Made by a program: the position numbers and the translations under genes. A stretch of 64,000 nucleotides of DNA from Musa acuminata AAA Group (taxonomy: Eukaryota; Streptophyta; Magnoliopsida; Zingiberales; Musaceae), in the NCBI RefSeq assembly GCF_036884655.1, contig NC_088337.1, positions 32,656,501 through 32,720,500 of the forward strand. Direction: 5' to 3'. Positions 41,901 to 57,000 of this stretch are shown one piece after another. Below the pieces are notes generated by a model. The model saw only the letters and a list, made by a program, of their open reading frames with translations, made no database searches and was not told the DNA's origin. Position 1 is the stretch's first letter. Each line of letters opens with the position of its first letter.

Positions 41901-43308
41901 AACTATTATCTCAGTTAAAATCATTTTAATGATTATGTATCAGAAGGTAACCAATAGTTTCATATGTATGAGGATCCTTTTATGTTTGGCTTCCTCAAAA
42001 CTGCAATGATTACAAGAATTCAAAATCCTAAATTTACAACAATTTTAAATTGCTCCAAGAAAGATACCAAGTCTCTCTTGTGGTACACAAAACCAAATAT
42101 CTATAGTTGCAGCCAAAGAGGGGATCTCGAAACATGCAACAATTCACATGCAACGTATGGTTGCTGAAAACTCAAATGTTGCTAAATAATTTTAACTTCC
42201 AAATATAATTCAATTCAATCAACACGAATTATCATGCATAGATACAAATTGTTTCTTGAACACAGTTGCTTATACACTACCACTACTGTAACTGCATTTG
42301 CAAGAAACCTCAAGCTTTGTGGTTTTCTTATGTCAACCAACTTACAAGAGATGGCTATTTTCTATTAGAATAATAAAGCACACTTAATGATAATGAGACT
42401 TCAATTTCTTAATCAAACTTCAGGACTTGGAACAATTAGATATTTTATTCCAAAACATGTATGGCATCCCATCCATTTCATTGTTTAGCACAACATTACA
42501 TACTCAGATATCCATTAAACGTTTTTGTTACACCTCCCCATTATAAAATTAACAAATATTTCAGCCAAATGTTATTTGAAAGAACCATAACAAAGCTATA
42601 TGGCAATCAGTAGACTGGTTGCTTCAAAGCTATACTGCAACATAAAAAAAAAAAAAACATCTCTATAGCTACAAACATGAACATACCGAAATAACCGCAA
42701 TTGCTGAACCTGTTGCAAGCTTTTACTCAGAGAACAAAATTCATGCAAGAATAAAACCTGGTACATGGAGGAAAAAAATAATGTCACATTGGTCTCTCAA
42801 GTCAAGGCACAAAGACTGTGAACTACAGACATCCAAATTCCACAATGCATCTTACAGAAACACTTCAGGAAACATACCGATGAGAAAAAAATTAAAATTT
42901 GATGAAAAGAGTTATTTCTATTTATAGATGGAAACTTATGAGTCTATAATAGACACATACTCAAAGTTGATATTCACCAAGAATAAGAATCACCAACTCA
43001 ACCACCAATCGTGGATACTTCAAATTGTTTGCCATACAAGATAAAACGAGGAACAATTCCCTAAAATGGTAATTGACATATTTTAAGAAGATCTATAGAT
43101 TAAGTTAGGATAAGTAAATTGGTACCTATGGTGTAATAAGAGACACGAGGAGACCTAAGAACACTGTGAAACAATAAAAAGATATTTGAATGATCTTGAT
43201 TTAACTAAAGATATTGTCTTATAAAGTGCACAACCACAGAAAAAAAAAAATCCCTGTAGCCAACGTTGTTGCTGCATCAATGTCATTTTGTTTCCTTTTA
43301 TCTTAAAG

Positions 43309-43343
<35 letters not shown>

Positions 43344-46300
43344 TCACATCCATATCCAAATCCAAATCTATGCCCGTGAAGTAAGAAAAGAATCATACAA
43401 ATTATCATTCAAGAGGATAGTACCCTTCATGATCAACACAATCAAATTCAATTGACACCAAAAGGAGCTATTGCTGAAACAACATGTTTCCAGAAAAGCT
43501 AGAACACTTTGGCGTAAAAGTTCAATGTCTTTAGATTATATGGCTATTCCACCAATAAAACCAAGATAGATAGGTGAGAAGAGGGGAGGAAGAAGATGAT
43601 GCAGATCTTTCCCCATTTTCTGTTAATCACTTTCTTGAGTTATTTATTTGTAAAAACTTAAATAAAAATATAAAAATAAATGATATGCTGCAATAATTAT
43701 TATTTTTTCTATTTTTTATACAATTAGCTTTATCATTTTTTATGTTCTCTTTTTTGGCCAATTTCAATGAGCCAGTCCAAACAATAGGATTTTAAACTAA
43801 ATCCCAAGACTCTCTTATGCCCAACAAACCTTGAATTATGAAGATCATCTCGAATGGCTACTCATTCGGCAACAAAAAACCATCCCATTTCCACATATTC
43901 CGACACAAAAAATTATGTCACAAACTTGGAATTCAAACAACACAATTGCTGAAACTAATTGGACTCTGGATTCTAGAGCATAGTAACGTGTCCAAATATT
44001 TGGGCTCAGCAGCGTGGATCTTCACCCACCATCATTAGGGGTGTTCAAACCAAACAGAACCGGTTTGGTTTGAACCAATTCATCAATAGTTCAATTTTGA
44101 AAAAGATAAACGATCTCAGTTCGGGAGAGTACTCTTCCGCAGTTTGGTTAACTAGTTCGGACCGAACCAAACCGATTTCAAATATGGAAGATAACAACCA
44201 ATTACATACTATCAACCTCTCCAGAATCAAATTAAAAATGAACGTTCATGGAATTGTGCAAAATCAATATGGACAAGGCTTCTAAGCTTTTTGTCATGTG
44301 CATGAGGCATCAAAACTAGTATTACTAAACTGCAGAAAGATCTGATGTAACCACTAGTATTACTAATCAACTAATGAACCATACAATTTACATGATAAAA
44401 AATCAATAAGCAACACACTTGTCACAAGCATATGGGACAACAATTTAACAAAGTACATTCTTACATTACGAATCAATGGATTATTGAAATTAATTTTTTG
44501 CATTTGTAGAAGAAGGCTTCTAGCTTATTTTCTCTCATTTTTTCTTATCTATGTTGTCATCTTTCCCTCACCTTAATCAACATGAAATTCTGCATTGGAT
44601 TGGGTGCTAGATAGAAACCTTTTTTTAGATTATTTAGAAAAAAATATTTTTTTTTAAATTGCTTGAAATTAGAAACCAATTAACCAGTTAACGGAACCAG
44701 ATTAACCAATTTTGAACCAGTTTAGTTAGGTAGGTCCGAACTGGTTCTGATTCAAACTACCTTATTTTAAGTTTTTAACCAAACCGAATTGGTTGTTATG
44801 GCTCGGTTCGGTTCAGCCCATAACAGTTCGGTTCGAACCGATTTTAACATCCCTAACCATCATGCTATGTTGAGGGCAAGCATCACTAGTCAAATTAGGA
44901 TCCACCAAATCACAATTTAAAGTTTCTAATTACATTTTTCTAGGCCTTCTATTACCCTTTAAACAAGTAAACTTAATTGACTTACCTCAGTCACTGACTT
45001 ATCAACACACTTCTTCAAACGTGTATATACCACCTTAAAATGACTTCCTCTTCATTTTATCCTAAATTAAAACTATTCCCACTTGTTCGTAAGTATTTAT
45101 TATTCTGTTTTTTTCTAATAACCTCACTATCTACGTAAACATCTTCATTTGGCATTGTGTTATCAAAATACTTCAGCAATATATAGCTTTAAACAGCATG
45201 ACACTTGGAATTTAGTAAAATAAAAGGATAACTAAATAAGTTACATGGTAAAACAAGTATATTATGGCTCTCGGAGGACAATATCATACACAATGAATTA
45301 TTCCCAATTCAGCTCAGAAGAAGTCAAACTAAAAAAGAACAAATGTATTCCATAAGTAAAGACCAAGTGCTGCTAGGATCCTAATGCAAATTCATATAAC
45401 AGATACCCAGTTAAATGCAGAAATTACTTGATTCATATCAAATTAAACATTATTAAAAGTATGCTTGTATAACAGTTAGATAAAGTATTTGGGAATAATT
45501 CTGTTACCAGGTCCCTCTTTGATTCGACTGAGGTGGAGGTTGACCTCATCCTTGCAAATATTTCTTGAATAAAAGATGCATCATCTTTCAACAAGGAAAT
45601 GACCTCAAAGAATCATATAACAAAAAATAAATGTCAGAGAAAAAGTTTAATTGAAATAAACAAAGACCAAAAGGTTGAGATGTTGAGATCCTCACAACAC
45701 CATTATTAGCATGAATCATTGTGTTGAGACTTGCCATTACAGCATCATCTAAAACCCGTGGTAGAATCACATCCTAAAATTGTCACAACAATAGTGAGAT
45801 GTCACTTAATGCAAATTAAGCCAATAGCTTGAATATAGGCTGCGTTATTGACCTTGAGATAACCAATTCTGTAAGTTTGGTGTATTTTTGAAAGTACAGA
45901 AGAGTCTTTGATGGGGATGGCCTGCAGAGGACCAAATCTTTGAAACACAATCAAGAAGATAAGATTATCAGTTTGGTGGTGACTTTCAACTAACTGACCT
46001 CCTTAAAAACAACATGCTCCTTAAGAAATGCACGGTGCTGCTGCACTTGAGGGACCTCAGGATCATCTACACGAAGTTTATAGAGAATGAAGTTTATATA
46101 GAAAATAAATTATGACAAATATATCATTTTGCAAAAGAAGTTTATATAGAAAATAATACTCCAACTAAAAACCTTCCTGTGTTACAAACATCAAGTCACA
46201 ATTATCATGAAAAATATTCATCACAACCATTGCATGATATATTGAAGAATATCGATGTAATAAGGACAAGATCTTGATATCTGATCATTTATACAAAAGA

Positions 46301-48045
46301 GGAGTTACAACAAAGTCATTGCCTAATCCAAATACATGTGTAATAACATGATCAAAGCTTTTTTTTTATAAGTAACATGATCAAAGCTATTCTGACCATC
46401 TCAGAAATCAATCAGAGAAAATGTCGATCAGCAGTGAACAGAGACACACAAAGGCTAAAAGTGAAAAATGAAAACAACTACCTACAAACTAGTGGCCCTA
46501 CAAAATAGTGGCATTTACAAAGGACATATCTATATAAAGCATTTAGAAACTTGATCCAAGATTTAATCTGTCGTGGACTTCGATTAAAAGTATTTGGCAT
46601 ACTATTCTAATAATTATTCAAAGCAGATTAACTTCAGATCAAAAGGGTGGTCCAAACTCCTAGAAAATGATAGGTCTAGAAGGGGTCTATCACACAGTAT
46701 TACCCCTACATGCAGAGTGGTTCTCTTTAAAACCAGAAACATAGTCACCCAAGCAACAGAGGAGCAACATCACCAAATTAACCTCGATTATGTCTTAAAA
46801 AATATGCAGGCCTATAATATTAGAGACATCCCTTCCAATGAAAAAATAACAAACACCGAATATGTTTGTGAACATCACACACTCAATCCATAATATGATT
46901 AAAAAATAATCCATATCTTTTCTATCAGTCCTTGCTTATTTATTTCTTTTCTTATTCCTCGAAAGCATCATCAGATCTTGTATTATTCTCTCTTCCATCC
47001 GCTCAGTTTTACTAAGCAACAATTATACAACAAATTTTAGCACCTTCACCAAGATATTTTTTACCCTTCCTCCCCTTCCTTTTGATCTTGTGTAAATAAT
47101 GAGCAAAAAACTTTATTTTCATTTAATTAAATAGATGATTCTGTCCTTTTGTCTTCTTGACATCAGGCCTACCAAAGGGGAGAGCATATGGTGGCACTGA
47201 CAGTTCCACAAATCACTAGTTCGATTATCACCATTGCAGAGAACGGCAGACCAAAATACCACCAACACCTTCAGCAAAGGGGGTGTGGTGAGACCATGAT
47301 TCCCTGGGATCTGCCAGCATTACCTCTCATCAAGCAGTCAGTCCCATGCCACCTCCTGCTTTGGCTGGATCATGCAGGTACTCATGACTTCATAGAAATC
47401 ATTATTCTCGGCATCACCAACAAACCTGTAATTATCACCAACCACAGATTTCTCAGTGTCCTCTAACTCTAAGGCGGTCACGTGAAATGACTTGATCTTC
47501 CAAGGCCCAACCACAACTCGATGGGCAATGATGGACATCCCAAAGGCAGTAAAGAGGTGGGAACTCACCTAATCATATTGCCCCACCATCTTCTAGTGTT
47601 GTGACGGAGATGAGTGACAGATAAAAGCAGGAGCATAAATCACATATCATAAACAGAATAAGAGTGTGTTAAGTTGCACGCAAAAATATTTTTCCTGGAG
47701 AACTTTTTCATGTTTATTAGGTAGGAAAACTGTATAAAAATCAGCAACTGAGTACCCAAGTAAGCAGGAAAGCTAACCATTTTTCCGAGCAATTCCTTAG
47801 GAAAACAAAAAGAAACTTCTTTTAGACCAGAATCCTACAACTTTTCAAGATGTCTTTCCATTAAAAAGAGCATGTTTTAGAATTTTTCCTATATCCTATA
47901 CACCAGGAAAGAAAAAGGAAAGAGGTTTTGGTTTCCTATATCCTATACACCAGGAAAGAAAAAGGAAACAACTTGCTGTTATTTTTTATGTATTTCTTTT
48001 TCAGTGAAACCCAATTTGTGTTCATTTCCTTGCAACCAATGAACC

Positions 48046-48089
<44 letters not shown>

Positions 48090-51000
48090 TTATATCAAGG
48101 CCAAAAGCAACAAAATCAATATTAGTATAACACAATAGGTATTAAGAACTGTAGTAATATCCCTCAGTGTGGATAATATATATTTGTAACACCTATGTAA
48201 TTTTACCAGAATTCCCAACATTTGGACAAAAACTACAGCTTCAGAACAAGATGACCATGAAATAGGGTTCTAGCTGCAAAACATGTACCAGCAGCGATTG
48301 CCTTAAAAAGCAGATATGAATAAACTTGATTGTAAATAGAGATATAAATGTTCAGGTCCAGAAAACAATGACTTCAAAACAGTTGATAAGTCAACATGCC
48401 AGATAGCTAATTATTAAATGTTTAAAACTTCATTAAAACAAAGAATAACGAAAAGTCTGTGAGAAAAGTATCGATTTTATACATTATATCCAATACTCTA
48501 GAAAGCACGGCAGTTAGGTATGCTGCCAAAAAAAATCAAAAACTTAACTAGGTTTATGTACTTCATGGCTACCATTTAAGATAATTATATACGGTCCAAT
48601 GACAATGGATTTTTCAATCCGAAGCAAATTGTATCACCAGACATCATACTGACTATTATACAGTACAAATGCCGAATGCTTAGTACTCGTATCACCAGTT
48701 TCACCAGATCCCCCTCTTGTTCCCTTGGTGAATAAAGTCATAAGCACAGGATACAGGAACAACTGTTGTGTCCACATGTTAGCAACAAAGACACATGATC
48801 CAAAACTGAAAAACTTCACATGATCTTCCTTGTGCAAGAGGAATTCAGCAATGGCTGAAATGCATGAGTCTATCCTACTCCATGTTGGAGCATGCACATC
48901 AAACAGCACCAACATCGACCCCTCAGGCATACATCAATTTTATGCGCAGATCACAGTAACAAAGTCGTGCAGGGCATGCAGTCATATGCCATGATGCTAT
49001 TGGACGAAAGCATCCTACTTCTACCAAAGCATTTGAGAGGCCAAGACCAGCTAAAAAGCCAGTGTGCCAAGCTCAGTTATCAAGATCAGGAACCTATGTT
49101 CCTGCATGGACTAGGATACCGCATCATTAATACCCATGACCATATTAGACCACAAATACGGGCAAGCTGGCAAATGTTTACTGCCATTTTTTTCTCTCTT
49201 ATATCAAGTTATCAACTACTAACAAGTTAAACTGATGAACCTGAAATAATTAAAATGAAGGCCTAATAGAAGTTCTCTTGGCCTTTCCTTCCAATTAGAT
49301 CTGGATGCGTATTGGTAGGTTACCACCACAAGGAGGCCTCACTAAAAATTCATCAAAGATGATCCACAGGTGTCTAGAGATTGTCAAAGATAACTGGAGG
49401 TCTCCTCTCGTTGGAGGTTTATTCTTCCATGTCGACATTTTTTAACCGTTATTTCCCTCTCTCATCCTCTTTATTAAATTTTCCACCACCTACCGGCATT
49501 ATGTCATAATGTCAGAACAGCAACATGCCTGACCATATGTAAATAAATAGCACTTACCATCCATATCGGCCTAGACACCATGACAATAGCATGTGGTTAC
49601 AGAGCCATTAATCAAGACTCCTACTGTATACCGCATACACTTCTTGTGCATTTTATTACATAGAAGGATCATCTTAAGTGCTGTAATGAAATTATGAAAA
49701 TAGAAACAAACAAAATCAATAGCAGTTTTTAGGGTACATATCCAAAAAGCAGGGTTAAATGCACAAGTATGAACTTTATGCCAGCTAAATTGGGAACAAA
49801 GGAACCCAAAGCATGGAGTAATAAGGAGTTAAATAAATGACAGCTATCATTTAGCTAACCCAGATTTAACCAGCAAGCAATATTAGATAACATATTAAGA
49901 AGCATATATACAATCAAATTCCACTCATCTAAAAACATATACACTTCTAAAAACAATAGTAAGAGAGAAAACAGGAGCTGAAAAGGAGAACCTACATTCT
50001 AGGGAACCAATAATGTCCAAAATGTATTCTTCCACAAAAATTCTATCAAAGATCTGAGGGTTGTTTAGTAAAACTACAGATCACCAAAAAAAACTATCGT
50101 TAGCATAAGAAACAAATTGAACATAAAAAAATGTATTGATATAAAGCAGAGGTTCTCAGTACTCACAAATACCCTTGACCAATTTAAAGATCATGTAGAG
50201 GCCATCCATGTTTTCCAAGTCTTCGCACATTCTGAAAAGATCTACTAGCTTGGAAAAAAAATCTTGCTGCACCACACAAGTGGAAAAAAAACTGATTAAA
50301 TTTTTCAATGTAGATCTGGTTAATGCAAGTATAGCTTTGATGCATTCCTTGCTAAACATGAACATATATTTTTTGTCTTACCTTGTGATAAATCTAGGTA
50401 CTGTTTCTTTAAGTTAGGATTATATAAACACTACCCACCATAAACATGTTTTATTAAAGATAAAGTGCAGTTCTCATAACTCCAGCAAACTTGTCAAGAC
50501 CTCTTGAAAGAATAAATTTTGTTATTTAACACAGAATGTTGGTAGATGTCTCAATGATCTATGACCCCTCGTTGAACATAATTTTCATACTTCCACATCC
50601 TTTACAAGGAAGGAATTCTCGAATCTTAAGCCAGTTTCAGCTGCTGCAGCTTCATTGATCAAAGTAATGCTTCCAGATTATTCTGACAGTCCAAGTAACA
50701 CTTCCATGCAAAGAACAGACACTTGAGTCTTGAGTAGAAGGATTCTTTTTTCATCACCTTGTTCTGTATATTCCTTAGCTTCCGAAGGCTCAAATTCCTC
50801 TTCAGCCCAATTTCTTAAGGCTCCCGCTCTGGTCAGAGTGCTTCTTCAAGCAGCCAATAATCAGGAAAGAAATCCATAAAGAAGACATCCTTGAAGCCAT
50901 GGAATGGACCTATACTAAAATGAGATTGAGACAATGTACCATCTTGTTAACTGCTTCTATGCCTAGACAGTCTGATATCTCATCGTCACCTTAATTTACA

Positions 51001-54000
51001 TCTAAAGAGCTTGAACTAAGTGGAGAAATAAGCAAGCTTTGATGGCCTATCGTACACAATTTGCCAGAATGCATGAAGTAAAGAACCACCATGATCATTA
51101 AACTAGATCATTCCTCCCAGTGAATGACAGACATGGATAAGGATATGAATTTAAAAATGAAACACTTACAACATTGTAAAATATGGCATATGTTAAATCT
51201 TGGAAAAGTAGAACACGGAATGACATGTATAGTTGTATACAACAACAAAAATTATAATAAACAAATTTGTGCTAAAAAAGGCTAGGAATTTGAACATTAG
51301 AATACGTAATACAAACCATAGCAAAATATAATGAGCAAATTTAATAGCATTCATGACTTATTCATTATGAAGAAATTATAGAATAAAACAGTTCTTCTAA
51401 AATGTGAAGAAGATAACAAGAACCTCTGATAATCAAACTAAGATAAATCATTAATTTTATTTATTATCTCAAATTCAGTTTAAAGGTGATCCCTGGATCA
51501 CAATAAGATTTGTCCCTTTGCAGTTTGAGGTCACAAAAACAACTTCTTTGCTTGCAAAGGGAAATCAACATATATTGACCCTTCATAGACCTTGCATTGA
51601 TAGGAGCCTCACTCATGTCCCTATATATCTCAAATTCAACTCCACATAAAACAGAGTATCTCAATTAATATCTAACATGCACATAATCAAAACACAAACA
51701 TCCCAAAAAATGAGATTTAATTGAGAGAATTTTTCATTTTGCATGTCGTGTTGTCAATATATTACAAACACACAACCTCCCTCACCAAAAAATCACATGA
51801 TGAAACCACATGTTTGACCATTCAATTATATTGTACCCCTACGGTCCTACCCTCTAATGCCAGGCATCAAACAGAATCAAAAGTGAAAATTGCTAGGACA
51901 AGCCAACTCCAAAATTTTTGTTGATATAAGCAAAAACAACAAACAGCACGTTGACAAAATGTGCACATTTTTTACAAGTTGAACAAACACAAATTATACC
52001 ATTGGACAACTGACACAAATTCCCAATAGCAATCAACAGAACAAGAAGATGTAGACTATGAATAAATTAAAATTAAAATCTTGAGTTTCATGTTCCCCAC
52101 AAACAGTGTTTAACAACCATTCCAGGTATACACATAAATCCAAAACATGCCAACATAAATTAAGATTCTATAGCATAATAGGAAAAATTGCATCAAAATA
52201 GCAACCAATACAAGAACATTTCAAAGCTATACTTCCAGCTAAAAACTCTCATGTTCATAAGCTTAAGTAGATTACTTTGGGTAAGGTTAGCAATAAGCTT
52301 ACATCTTTTAATATCAATTCTCCAACACGCATCTGATCCATGATACCACATTCCATTACAGTCTGCGCATGTGATAAACCATCAGTTTTAAGGTTTTAAT
52401 AATTGTGTGGCACACCAAAGACAAAATGTAGAAAATCAAAACAAAACAAAGAAGAACAATAATATGATCCCAACCAATTATCTCACTTAGCACATCAATG
52501 AAGCTAAAAAGTGAAATTCCAAGGGCACAGGAGCACAATAAAGACACAGAAAAAAGTAAGAGATTAATATACAAGTTTAATCAAAATGCTAAGAGAAAAG
52601 GGTTTGCCAGGCATTTAAAGAACACATCCACATTGATCAATCTTGGAAGTTACAGCACCATGAAATCCCTATCAAGTTTTGTCCAGTTTCAGCCATTTTC
52701 AGGAGTTCCGATCAAGCTTCTATCAGTTTTAAATAAATTGTATAGATATAATTCAGAAGAACTCGCATCAAGTTATTTCCTTAATATTTCACAATAAAAT
52801 TTGCTTCCAGAAAATAGATAAAGCAACTACAAAAAATTATCACAAACTAAACTTGGATCTAAAATCATGTACCAGACATTCAGAAGTGTTAGAAGAGTTA
52901 ATAAAACATGTTTAAGATTATCAAACTATTTGCCATTTATTTTAGTGCAACAATGAATTTCTGTTGATGACTATATAAGTATTCATATTTTGAATTTATA
53001 CATAGAAAAAATTGGTTGTTTAACACATCTGAGCATTATTCTTTTGGTATAGCAGTAAGCCAGTAACTCAATATTTCATCAAGAAAAGAGCCAGATCACA
53101 GTAAATAATCTGGTTAAGTATTATCCAAGGAATCAAATCTCAGTTATACCAGACTCTTCTTTTTTGAGGTTATTGTTTTCTGATTATATCAAGCAATACA
53201 AGTCAGTATACCAATACCATATTGATCTGACCGGTAACTGAAAGTGGTACCAGACCAAAATTGAAGTCCTTTCTCTAGTATCAGTTCAAAATTTAAGTCC
53301 TTTCTCTAAGTTGGGAGTGTATTCGAAGAAGAAAGAGAATCGTAGCTGTTGAACCATGTACATCAAACACAATTCCATAAACCAAGCTTTATCTACTGTC
53401 AGCTTAAAAATAGGTTAAGACAGTCACAAATTGATAAATAACAAAAGCCAAACAAGATAACAACAATGCACAGAAGAGCAATAATATATATATTCATGAA
53501 CAAAGACTGACTGCAAAATTTGATAACTGAATATCCGAATAAAGACAGAAATTTGTAAATCAATATCTTTTTTCCAATAAACTATGCACACAGAGCACAA
53601 ATTGGGTATTTAAAACCCCAATCTATGGGAAACCTTGGGCACAAGTGAAGATTGAAATCTTCATTCTGTGGGAGAGCTTTTCAGATGCACAACCATCCAG
53701 ATAGTTGGATTTCGGTGCAAATTAGTGTTCAACAGAGAAGGATACACAACAATCCTCCAAAGATATGAAAAAAAAGTAGCAGCATAGGATGTTAGTGACA
53801 CAGCATATCACAACATGACTTCTATTTTTTGTGCGTGCACAGGGACAATCACATGTAGCACAAAAGTGTAAAAGAATGAGTGGGAATTCTGGACATTCCA
53901 TACCTTCAAAATTAATGGAAGACTGGATAATGAAATGGATGGAAGATCTCTTAGTTCACTATTAACAGTACGAAGTGACTCATCTGCAAAAGATAACCAA

Positions 54001-57000
54001 AAAATGATTAAGAAAATGACTAGAATAAGGTACACAAACTGAATATTCTGCAAGAACAAGTATATTTGATACAATATGTAGAAATGCATTGACAAAGCCT
54101 AAAAGGAAAGTACATAAGCTTTAAAAGGTAAAGCAAGGGACAAGAATATTACAACAATTTGGTGCTGATACAAAGTTTAATAAAATATAAGATTTTGCAA
54201 GGAAATATTCCTGCTGAAATTTTTCATAAAGGAAAATGCATCCAACTATATGTTGTGCCTTCAACACGTGGTCACAACCTCAGTTTTATTACCATTACCA
54301 GAATTTTCAGAAATTTTGGATACTCAGATGCTCCAAATAATTCAGACACACCAAATCCCCCATGGGATCCTGAACTAACTCAATCTAGGGCAGCATTCTG
54401 CTATCAGCAATTTCGGACACTACCATCAGAAGATTCAGTAAACATTGCTTCAAGTTCATTAACACAGACAATATTGTAAATCTGGTCATTGCTTAACACA
54501 ATAAGAAAGAATTCTGATGAACCCAAATCACTAGACCAAAATTTGCCTCTCTTTGTCAAGGTCTCATGCTGACCAACAGTCAGATACCTGACATCAACAC
54601 AGCTCATAGATGGCCATACTGATATAGGCTTCCAGCAGAACAAGGGGGAAAAGGAGGAAAAGGATCAAAAAGAGAAGGAATCATAGAATACTAATCAGCA
54701 GCATCAAAGATGGAAAAGAAAGAAGGATAAAAGAAAAACTTAACCTTATTTATAATGATGGATAGAAATTTTGCAATCAGTGAGAAGGCTCTTGTTTCTT
54801 GAACAATTTCCAAGAGGCATGGGATCAAGAAAGGCATGAATGGTAGAGAGGACATCGACAAGTGTCAAGGAACTGGATGATCAAGCTAAGGGAAACTTAA
54901 AAACTTAAAATAGGTCTTCCGGAAAGAAAGTCAGAGCATTCAGGGAAAAAATGCTCCAGTTGAAGTTGGAATATAGTTGGCCTAATCTACTAAAAAAATG
55001 TTAAGATCAATCTTTAGATGAACTGAGCTAGTCTTTACCAAATTGAGATAAGTATAATACGTGGACATGTTTCTGTAATTACTCTTGTATTGGAATCATA
55101 TACCACTCCTGCAAATGATAAGTACAAATTGCATGGAGCAATAAAGTTGAAATGGAAATCCTATATATTCACAACTCCTTTAAGGGCTTTCAAACTAATA
55201 CGATTGACTTCTCTATTTTAGATATTTTCAGATTAATTTCACCATTAATTTCAGTAGCTGTTTTAGGAACCATTTAGTGTATCAGAATTCTAATATGGTT
55301 ATAATATATGCTAAACAAGTTGTTTAGCTGGTAGGAGCTCTATATGAATTATGAAGAATTTGACATTAAAGGATGATGACAAGATTACTTTAAAAAAAAG
55401 TTTTCCCGGGCAAAACCTATATATATTGATGATGTAAGGCTACGAGGTTCAAACTTAGCTGTTACATCTCTTTTACGAAATTGAAATAATAATTTAGATT
55501 AATAGCTTACTTCTCTAGTAGATAATTTGTAGATCGGTCCCCTACTTGAATTAAAGAAAGCCCTGATAAGAGCATCTTATCTTGATCATGTCAAAACCAA
55601 TTAGAATAAATGGAATACAAGCCATTATGAATTTGTAAAGCAAGTTAGTCATGATCAGTTTACATTTGATGAATTTCAGACGTCTGAAAAACTTAAACTT
55701 CAGTAAAACAACAAAACAATTCAAACAAAAAAGGTAATGAATCTTTGCAAAAAAAATATAAAAAAGGCTATAATGCATATCAATGAGAAAATCTACCATT
55801 GGATAATAAAGAGCTAGTAGCTTCAAGATCTTCCATCGCTGGACGAGGGCCAACCTCAAGATCTACAAAATCTCATGTTTGGAATTATAAGCAAGCTTGA
55901 TGCCTTAAAGTATTTAAAAAGATTGCAAAAATCAACTTACCACCAAGACTACTAAAATGGAGGTTTCTCTGAATTTCGCATATCTGGTCCCTAAAAACAT
56001 CAGCACAATATTGGTGTATTTTTCAAGTTATACAAATGAAAGTGAAAACTTCAGTAAACTGACTGCAAAAGAGGACAACAATACCAAAATGAACTACCAT
56101 ATATAGCAGCAGCCTGGAGCCTCCTGAAAACTAAGTGCCAATTCCGCTTCTGCTTCTGGATCTTTCCATGAGATTATGGTATCTTAAGTTCACAAGAAAC
56201 ATGACATTTCAGGAACACATAAATAAACAACTTAGGGATCATTTGCCAGCCCAAATATTTAAAAAGAATAAAAAAAAGAGCATACACCTTCTTGCCTTGT
56301 GTAGATATCATTTGAGGAGACCGAATGTTTGAGTAAAAAGTCATCCTCTTCTTCATCAACCACAATCAAGCCAAGATCCTCGGTCCCCTGAAGACATGAT
56401 GATGCAATAACGAAAAAGAGCTATGTTTAAACATGTATATTAAGTTATTAACTGGTGAAGAGTATGATCACAGAACTAGTTGTTGGGCTAAATACCGTTA
56501 AAAGAACCATTATGTTTTTTTATAATTCAGTACTTTTAATTAAAAAATTTATTGATCTCCTATTTTTATGGTAAGGATTCAGGAAAAGTCTCCAATAACT
56601 TGTTTTCAAACTCAACTAAAACTATGCATGAGATGTTATGATCTGATAGCTACTATCAGATCACTGGTATATGAAAAGCCTACAACCGCTGCAATGCATT
56701 ACCATATGAATGGTACCTATTCTTGATCCCTCAGCAAATAACTAAGTGTTGCAATTGAGATGGCTTCAGTACACAGTTTGCATGACCGATCACCAATCAA
56801 AAAATTCCCATATTTCTCGTTATCAAGCCAAAAAGGATTCATACATAATGTTCTAAAGCAAGGTTCGCCGTACCGTACCGTACCGGCGCTTCGACCCGGG
56901 CTCAGTACCGGTACGGTACGGTATACCGCTCGGTACACCCAGGTGTACCGAGCGGTACACTCACGTGTACCGAGCACTGTACACTGTTACAGTGTTACTG

